Source: Kribbella jiaozuonensis
GTDB lineage: Bacteria > Actinomycetota > Actinomycetes > Propionibacteriales > Kribbellaceae
NCBI RefSeq assembly: GCF_005233875.1
Contig: NZ_SZPZ01000001.1
Span: 434,001-498,000 of the forward strand
Reading direction: 5' to 3'
Length of the DNA stretch: 64,000 nt
Shown: positions 59,522 through 64,000 of the stretch, piece after piece
How the letters are laid out: each line of letters begins with the position of its first letter
Position numbering within the stretch: position 1 is the first letter of the stretch
Notes under the pieces: model-generated
The model's database searches: none
What the model was told of the DNA's origin: nothing
Seen by the model: the letters and a program-made list of their open reading frames with translations, nothing else
Program-made: the position numbers and the translations under genes

Positions 59522-61314
59522 GCCGCCTGACGCTCCTGGACGGCCTTGATCCGCGGTACGTCGAGCTTGTTGCTGCGGTCGAAGTTGTAGATGCCGTTCT
59601 CTTCCTGGAACACGTCGGTCAGCTGCGTGTAGCAGTAGCCGAACATCAACTCGTTGTCGAGAAGTGCGTCGACGAGGCCGGCGAAGCGGGAGTAGAACTC
59701 CTCCTCGTCCGCGACACGCTGACCGTAGCCCCACGAGTCCGCGGAGTTCCCGCTCTTCCCGGCGGCGGCCTTCTCCTCGTTCCACCAGATGCCGCCGAAC
59801 TCGCTGCAGAAGTACGGCTGGCCGTCGTACGCGAGCGAGATCGGCTTGCCCTCGGGCCCGCCGGTGTTGCCGTACGGCTTGTTGTTGACCAGATCCGCCA
59901 TCTGCTCGGCGAACTTGGCCGGGTCCTGCTCGTAGTTGTGCGAGTCCCAGACGTCGGTCTCCGGCACGCGGTGGCTGTAGCCGGACGCGTCGAGTACGGG
60001 GCGGCTCGTGTCCGCGGCTTTCGTCGCGAGGAACATCGCGCGGGTGACGTCGTCGAGCTGGGTGATCCGGTCGTGCAGGAGCTGGTGGGTTTCGTTCAGC
60101 GGGCACCAGCCGACGATGCTCGGGTGGCTGTAGTCGCGTTCGACGGCCTCGAGCCACTGACCGACGTACGACGCCGTCGGCTGCTGGTTGTCGGTGTCGG
60201 TGTGGCCGACGCCGGAGCCCCAGTCGCCGAACTCGCCCCAGACGAGGTACCCGAGCCGGTCCGCGTGGTACAGGAACCGCTCCTCGAACACCTTCTGGTG
60301 CAGCCGTGCGCCGTTGAACCCGGCCGCCAGGCTGAGCTCGATGTCGCGGACCAGCGCCTCCTCGGACGGCGCGGTCATCAGGCTCTCCGGCCAGTAGCCC
60401 TGGTCCAGCACCAGCCGCTGGTAGACGTGCTTGCCGTTGATCAGGATCGCCTTGCCGTTGATGCTGACCGAGCGCAGACCGGCGTACGAGTCGGCGGCGT
60501 CCGTAATGTTGCCGTCGGCATCGATCAGCTCGAGACGGACGTCGTACAGGTGCGGGTCGGTGGTGTCCCAGAGGCGGACGCGGTCGGCCGGGACCTGCAG
60601 GGTCAGGCGCGGAGCGAGGTCGAGGTCGGCGCGTACCTCGGCCGTGGTGACCTCGCCGTCGGCGTCCTTGAGGGTGGCGCGGATCTTGTAGCCGGGCTTG
60701 TTCGCGGACACCGGTACTTCGAGGTGGAACGCGGAGCCGGCGACGTCGGGGGTGATGCGCGGGCGCTTCAGGTGGACCGTGGGTACGGCTTCGAGCCAGA
60801 CGGTCTGCCAGATGCCGGTGGTGCGGGTGTAGAGGCAGCTGTGGTTGAAGTACAGCTGGCTCTGCTTGCCGCGCGCCTGCGGGCCGCGGTGGCTGTCGCG
60901 CGCGCGGACGACGATGGTCGCCTCCTCGCCGGGGTTGGCGACGTGGCGGAGGTTGGCGCTGAACGGCGTGAACCCGCCGCGGTGCCGGACGACCTCGACG
61001 CCGTTCACCCAGACGGTCGCGTCATGGTCGACGGCCTGGAAGTGCAGCACCGCCTCCTTGCCGGCCCAGTCCGCGGGGATCGTGACGGTGGTGCGGTACC
61101 AGACCGCTTCCAGGAAGTCGACGTCCTCGATCCCGGACAACTCGGACTCCGGCGCGAACGGTACGACGATCCGCTGCGTCAGGTCTCGCTCTCGCAGCCC
61201 GCGCTCCAACCCGGAGTCCGACCGGTCGATCTCGAACTGCCAGTCACCGTTCAGATTCACCCACTCCGAACGCACGAACTGCGGACGCGGATACTCCGCA
61301 CGAGGCTGCGACAT
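59506..61314 (-). CDS. Family 2 glycoside hydrolase (beta-galactosidase/glucuronidase-like)
   Basis: A 602-residue enzyme without signal peptide. N-terminal sugar-binding domain: WVNLNGDWQFEID and WYRTTVTIPADWAGKEAVLH, then FQAVDHDATVWVNGVEV. An immunoglobulin-like domain follows (about 185-290), then the TIM barrel with ILINGKHVYQRLVLDQGYWP. The acid/base Glu is near 407 (GWCPLNETHQL) and the nucleophile Glu near 505 (PYFCSEFGGIWW). Both are intact. It probably trims imported oligosaccharides in the cytoplasm. A LacI-type palindrome lies upstream at 61356-61370. Confidence 0.92.
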   Translation of the reverse strand: MSQPRAEYPRPQFVRSEWVNLNGDWQFEIDRSDSGLERGLRERDLTQRIVVPFAPESELSGIEDVDFLEAVWYRTTVTIPADWAGKEAVLHFQAVDHDATVWVNGVEVVRHRGGFTPFSANLRHVANPGEEATIVVRARDSHRGPQARGKQSQLYFNHSCLYTRTTGIWQTVWLEAVPTVHLKRPRITPDVAGSAFHLEVPVSANKPGYKIRATLKDADGEVTTAEVRADLDLAPRLTLQVPADRVRLWDTTDPHLYDVRLELIDADGNITDAADSYAGLRSVSINGKAILINGKHVYQRLVLDQGYWPESLMTAPSEEALVRDIELSLAAGFNGARLHQKVFEERFLYHADRLGYLVWGEFGDWGSGVGHTDTDNQQPTASYVGQWLEAVERDYSHPSIVGWCPLNETHQLLHDRITQLDDVTRAMFLATKAADTSRPVLDASGYSHRVPETDVWDSHNYEQDPAKFAEQMADLVNNKPYGNTGGPEGKPISLAYDGQPYFCSEFGGIWWNEEKAAAGKSGNSADSWGYGQRVADEEEFYSRFAGLVDALLDNELMFGYCYTQLTDVFQEENGIYNFDRSNKLDVPRIKAVQERQAAYEKD

Positions 61315-61355
61315 GAACTCTCCCGTAAAGCTGATCGGTGTCGGGACACCCGCAC

Positions 61356-61370
61356 TTTACAACGTTGAAA
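61356..61370. promoter_or_regulatory. LacI-type operator in front of the GH2 gene
   Basis: TTTACAACGTTGAAA: an inverted repeat centred on CG (TT-N-CAACGTTG-N-AA), 42 bp upstream of the GH2 start. Its form resembles LacI-family sites. No LacI gene lies next to it in the window, so the repressor is encoded elsewhere. Confidence 0.6.
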
Positions 61371-61402
61371 TAGCTCGGGCAACGGTCAGTTCCGCAGCAT
61401 CG

Positions 61403-61864
61403 TCAGAGTCTGGTCAGGGTCTTCGCGTAGCAGCGGGTCAGTGGTTCGTTGATGTATTTGCCCCACGCAGCCGTCTGCACAAAACCGCTTGACTCGTACA
61501 GGGCGATCGCTTCGGGTTGGCGTTCGCCGGTGGTCAGGCGGAGGACTGGATGTTGGTGCGCTCGAGCCGCGTGCTCGAGTCCGGCCAGCAGGGCCCGCGC
61601 GTATCCCTTGCCGCGGGCTGCCGGTGTCACATACATCCGCTCGACCTCGGCGTCCCCAGGGTGAGCACTGCCCGGCTCGAACACCTGTACGGCGCCGCAC
61701 CCGACGGCCTGGCCCTCGTCGTCGAGGGCCACGAAGTACCGCGCTCCGTCCTTGACCTGCGTCCGTCCCTCGGCGCCGTTCCGCGCGACGAGCTCGTCGA
61801 ACGCGGCCTTCAACAGCACGGCCAGCTCCGCGTCGTCGGCCGGCCGTTCCTCCACGTCTGCCAT
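61403..61864 (-). CDS. GNAT-family N-acetyltransferase
   Basis: A 153-residue acetyltransferase: GARYFVALDDEGQAVGCGAV, EVERMYVTPAARGKGYARAL (acetyl-CoA loop R-G-K-G-Y-A), LLAGLEHAARAHQHPVLRLT and YESSGFVQTAAWGKYI. These are GNAT motifs D, A and B in order. It stands alone, with its start 175 bp from the divergent methyltransferase. Substrate unknown. Confidence 0.88.
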   Translation of the reverse strand: MADVEERPADDAELAVLLKAAFDELVARNGAEGRTQVKDGARYFVALDDEGQAVGCGAVQVFEPGSAHPGDAEVERMYVTPAARGKGYARALLAGLEHAARAHQHPVLRLTTGERQPEAIALYESSGFVQTAAWGKYINEPLTRCYAKTLTRL

Positions 61865-62039
61865 CCGTCCACAAAATCAGATGAGGACCGGTAGTGCGAC
61901 CGAATACTCTGCCACCGATGTCGTGTTTCTGAAGGCGTAGGTACGGCCGCGGCCGGCTCCGGTGGGAGTCGGCCGGCCTTGTCGTGCGTACGCCGCGCTT
62001 CGACCGAACTGTCGATCGCGAGCCTTCAGGAGCATTGCT

Positions 62040-62795
62040 GTGCCCCATCTTGTCCTGCGCACCATCGACGGCGCCGCCGATCTCCTCCAGGAGGAGCTGC
62101 GCACGATGCCGTCCGTCCGTTCGATCCGTCAACTGTCAGCCGAGGCCGTCGAGTGCGCCGTCGACGGTCCATGGGACGAACTCGTTGCCTGTGCGCTCTA
62201 TTTCACGATCGCCGTCCGCGATGCCGGGGGGCCGGCGGTCGAGATTCCTTCGTTGTCGTGGATGCGACGGTTCGGCCGGGTGGAACGGTTGCCGTGGTCA
62301 ACGAATCCGGTGGTGGCCGAGGTGCTCGTGCGGTTGGCGAAGGTCCGGCCTGGGGATCGCGTCGTCGATCCGTTCTGCGGGACGGGAACGATCCTTCGAG
62401 CGGTACGCCGTCGTGCACCGGGCGCTCGGGTCGTCGGGACGGATCACGATCCGCGGGCGCTGAAGATCGCGACCAGGAATCAGGCCCACAATCTCGTCGA
62501 GGCCAAGGCCGACGCTCTGCCGCTCAAAGACAGCAGTGTCGATCGCGTCGTCACGAATCTGCCGTTCGGCAAGCAGGTCGGCAGTCATCAGCTCAACCGC
62601 GCGCTGTATCCGGCCGTGGTGCGTGAGGTCGATCGAGTGCTTGCCGGCGACGGTCGCGCGGTGCTGCTGACCGAGGACAAACGCCTTCTGGAGAACGCGA
62701 TCCAGCGACACCGTGCCCTCAAGGTCGTCCGCCGGCGCCTCCTCAAGTACAACGGAGCCAGCCCGACCGCTTATGTCCTGACCCGCACAAGATGA
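62040..62795 (+). CDS. Class I methyltransferase of the TrmN/RlmL (UPF0020) type
   Basis: A 251-residue S-adenosylmethionine-dependent methyltransferase from GTG 62040 (AGGAG upstream). SAM site: PGDRVVDPFCGTGTILRAVR. The acidic strand VVGTDHDPRALKIATRNQAH follows, and the catalytic NPPF/Y-like motif VTNLPFGKQVGSHQLN. This combination (DPFCGTGT with NLPFG) marks RNA guanine-N2 methyltransferases of the TrmN/Trm14/RlmL group. The N-terminal part is short and THUMP-like at most. The target is probably tRNA or rRNA. Confidence 0.85.
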   Translation: MPHLVLRTIDGAADLLQEELRTMPSVRSIRQLSAEAVECAVDGPWDELVACALYFTIAVRDAGGPAVEIPSLSWMRRFGRVERLPWSTNPVVAEVLVRLAKVRPGDRVVDPFCGTGTILRAVRRRAPGARVVGTDHDPRALKIATRNQAHNLVEAKADALPLKDSSVDRVVTNLPFGKQVGSHQLNRALYPAVVREVDRVLAGDGRAVLLTEDKRLLENAIQRHRALKVVRRRLLKYNGASPTAYVLTRTR

Positions 62796-62832
62796 CTGGA
62801 CTCGTCTCGCTCTTAGGCGATAACATCGCCGA

Positions 62833-63177
62833 ATGGCGATGAGTGTGGTCGGTGCGGACCTGTCGGTCGCGGCGTGTCTGTTTCATGGGTTCAGCGATGC
62901 GTCGCGGTTGGCGATCGTGCGGCATCTGGCGTTGGGGGAGCACCGCGTTGTCGAGCTGACCGAGCATCTCGGGCTGGCGCAGTCGACGGTGTCCAAGCAT
63001 CTTGCGTGTCTGCGGGACTGCGGTCTGGTCGAGTCGCGTCCGCAAGGGCGGGCTTCGATGTTCAGCCTGTCGCACCCCGAGGCGACGATGGACCTGCTCG
63101 CCGCGGCCGAACGCCTCCTCGGCCTGACCGGCGACGCCGTCGCCCTCTGCCCCAACTACGGCCTGAACCATGGCTGA
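62833..63177 (+). CDS. cmtR: CmtR-like ArsR-family cadmium/lead sensor
   Basis: A 114-residue ArsR/SmtB repressor: GFSDASRLAIVRHLALGEHR, ELTEHLGLAQSTVSKHLACL and RDCGLVESRPQGRASMFSL. Cys59 and Cys63 in the recognition helix and Cys106 near the end (ALCPNYG) match the spacing of the metal-binding Cys57, Cys61 and Cys102 of mycobacterial CmtR, a Cd(II)/Pb(II) sensor. ATG 62839 is an alternative start. It overlaps the CDF transporter gene by 8 bp, which it probably controls. Confidence 0.88.
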   Translation: MAMSVVGADLSVAACLFHGFSDASRLAIVRHLALGEHRVVELTEHLGLAQSTVSKHLACLRDCGLVESRPQGRASMFSLSHPEATMDLLAAAERLLGLTGDAVALCPNYGLNHG

Positions 63178-63835
63178 ACCGCTGCAGCTAGGAAAAGCCT
63201 GGGCCGTCGATCCACACGAACGCCGACGCCTCGGCCGACGAGCTCAGCTCCTGGCCGGCGCCTCGGTCACCTACAACGTGATCGAGGCGGTGGTCGCCGT
63301 GTCGTCCGGGATCGTCGCCGGCTCGGTCGCCCTGGTCGGATTCGGCCTCGACTCAGTGGTCGAGGTGTCCAGTGGGCTGATCATCCTCTGGCAGTTCCGC
63401 CACCCCCTCCCGGAGTCCCGCGAACGCCGAGCCCTCCGCCTCCTGGCGTTCTCCTTCTTCGCCCTCGCCGCGTACGTCGGTTTCGAATCGATCCGCACGC
63501 TGATCACCGGTACCGACCCGCACTCCTCGCCGGTAGGCATCGGCCTCGCGATCGCGTCCCTGATCGTGATGCCGTTCCTCTCCTGGGCCCAACGCCGCAC
63601 CGGAAAGGCGCTGGGCTCCAACGCGGTGGTCGCAGACTCGACCCAGACGCTCCTGTGCACCTACCTGTCGGCGGTGCTGCTGGTCGGATTGCTCCTCAAC
63701 ACGACCCTGGGTTGGTCGTGGGCGGATCCGATCGCCGGCCTGATCATCGCGGGAGTGGCCGTGAGGGAAGGAATCGAGGCCTGGCGCGGAGAGGGCTGCT
63801 GCTCACCCCTCGGTGGAGCCTGCAAGGCCGAGTAA
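63170..63835 (+). CDS. CDF-family metal efflux protein
   Basis: A 221-residue cation diffusion facilitator-like protein. Membrane segments include YNVIEAVVAVSSGIVAGSVA, LVGFGLDSVVEVSSGLIILW, ALRLLAFSFFALAAYVGFES and AVLLVGLLLNTTLGWSWADP. The metal site Asp/His pairs appear as G-F-G-L-D-S (helix 2) and V-A-D-S-T-Q (helix 5). The C-terminal cytosolic domain of longer CDF proteins is missing; it ends in a Cys-rich tail (GCCSPLGGACKAE) that could bind metal. It is coupled to cmtR. The last 33 bp overlap the convergent amidohydrolase gene. Confidence 0.87.
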   Translation: MAEPLQLGKAWAVDPHERRRLGRRAQLLAGASVTYNVIEAVVAVSSGIVAGSVALVGFGLDSVVEVSSGLIILWQFRHPLPESRERRALRLLAFSFFALAAYVGFESIRTLITGTDPHSSPVGIGLAIASLIVMPFLSWAQRRTGKALGSNAVVADSTQTLLCTYLSAVLLVGLLLNTTLGWSWADPIAGLIIAGVAVREGIEAWRGEGCCSPLGGACKAE

Positions 63836-64000
63836 CCGCGCTCCGTTCTCCCAGCACACCGCCCGCAACCAGTCATCGCCCAGATCCAATGCCTCGAGCG
63901 CATCCAGTTGCACGGCGTACTCGTACGGGATGTTCGGGAAGTCGGTCCCCAACACGATCCGGTCCTGCAGCTCGCCCAACCGCGGCACCAGCTCACGAGG
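63803..64000 (-). CDS. Amidohydrolase-family protein, C-terminal end (partial)
   Basis: The frame is open to the end of the window and reads LVPRLGELQDRIVLGTDFPN, IPYEYAVQLDALEALDLGDD and WLRAVCWENGARLLGLAGST before TGA. The strand VLGTDFP carries the metal-binding Asp of amidohydrolase_2 (TIM-barrel metal-dependent hydrolases), and W-x-N-G-A-R-L-L-G-L is their usual ending. The N-terminal part is outside the window. The reaction cannot be told. Confidence 0.8.
   Translation of the reverse strand, partial: PRELVPRLGELQDRIVLGTDFPNIPYEYAVQLDALEALDLGDDWLRAVCWENGARLLGLAGSTEG

Noticed and set aside
59344..61368. 674-codon open frame on the + strand across the GH2 gene
   Set aside because: Antisense shadow of a convincing family 2 hydrolase. 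The translation is dominated by Val, Asp, Arg and Gly and has no domain structure.
1..64000. CRISPR arrays
   Set aside because: No set of regularly spaced short repeats was found by eye in the window; the only long repeat is the pair of att sites.

Overview
The window is high-GC actinobacterial DNA. The heavy use of GTACG-type words, GTG/TTG starts, ATGA/GTGA gene overlaps, SigL-like ECF factors and CmtR-type metal sensors suggest a soil actinomycete such as Kribbella or a relative. The genus is an inference from sequence style, not a database match.

Layout. (1) 1-6286 is chromosomal core: the end of a LacI-type regulator, a secreted glycoside hydrolase behind a palindromic LacI-type operator, an ArsR-type regulator with a 52-residue acidic protein, a pyridoxamine-oxidase-fold protein, a YceI protein and a G5/excalibur lipoprotein. 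(2) 6287-39913 is a genomic island of about 33.6 kb inserted in the 3' end of a tRNA-Lys(UUU) gene. It is bounded by a perfect 34-bp direct repeat (6325-6358 and 39880-39913). Its left end holds decayed mobility genes (tyrosine integrase, HTH fragment, IS481-type transposase, MobF-type relaxase/helicase), a 1313-residue protein of unknown function and a broken DUF3024 gene. (3) The rest of the island (14801-39634) is an apparently complete Dpd system, the 7-deazaguanine DNA modification and restriction system. It has a + strand operon dpdE-F-G-H-I-J-K-D, a - strand preQ0 operon queC-queE-queD-folE2, and a + strand operon dpdC-dpdB-dpdA-dpdB2. (4) 39914-64000 is chromosomal again: many small regulator/enzyme modules (TetR, MarR, ArsR, LysR, GntR with oxidoreductases, GNAT acetyltransferases, VOC proteins), an ECF sigma/anti-sigma pair, a candidate structured RNA, a YeiH-type exporter, a family 2 glycoside hydrolase and a CmtR/CDF metal-resistance pair.

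How the island works. From knowledge of the family: FolE2, QueD, QueE and QueC make preQ0 from GTP. DpdA (a tRNA-guanine transglycosylase paralogue) with DpdB exchanges guanine in DNA for preQ0, and DpdC is linked to conversion of the nitrile to the amide (dADG). DpdD-K contain helicases, an ATPase and a phospholipase D-like nuclease and are linked to restriction of unmodified DNA. The modification and preQ0 operons diverge from one 101-bp intergenic region (35203-35303). The restriction operon has its own promoter with a perfect 8-bp inverted repeat in the -35/-10 spacer. The unusual points are two DpdB paralogues flanking DpdA, a very large companion protein whose promoter resembles that of dpdE, and loss of all mobility functions.

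Outside the island the most interesting locus is 43358-46624. Three copies of a TGGAC..GTCCA palindrome sit in front of an oxidoreductase, a GNAT/TetR divergent pair and a GNAT/TetR-like operon. The second TetR-like gene has lost its DNA-binding half and converges on the intact one with overlapping 3' ends.
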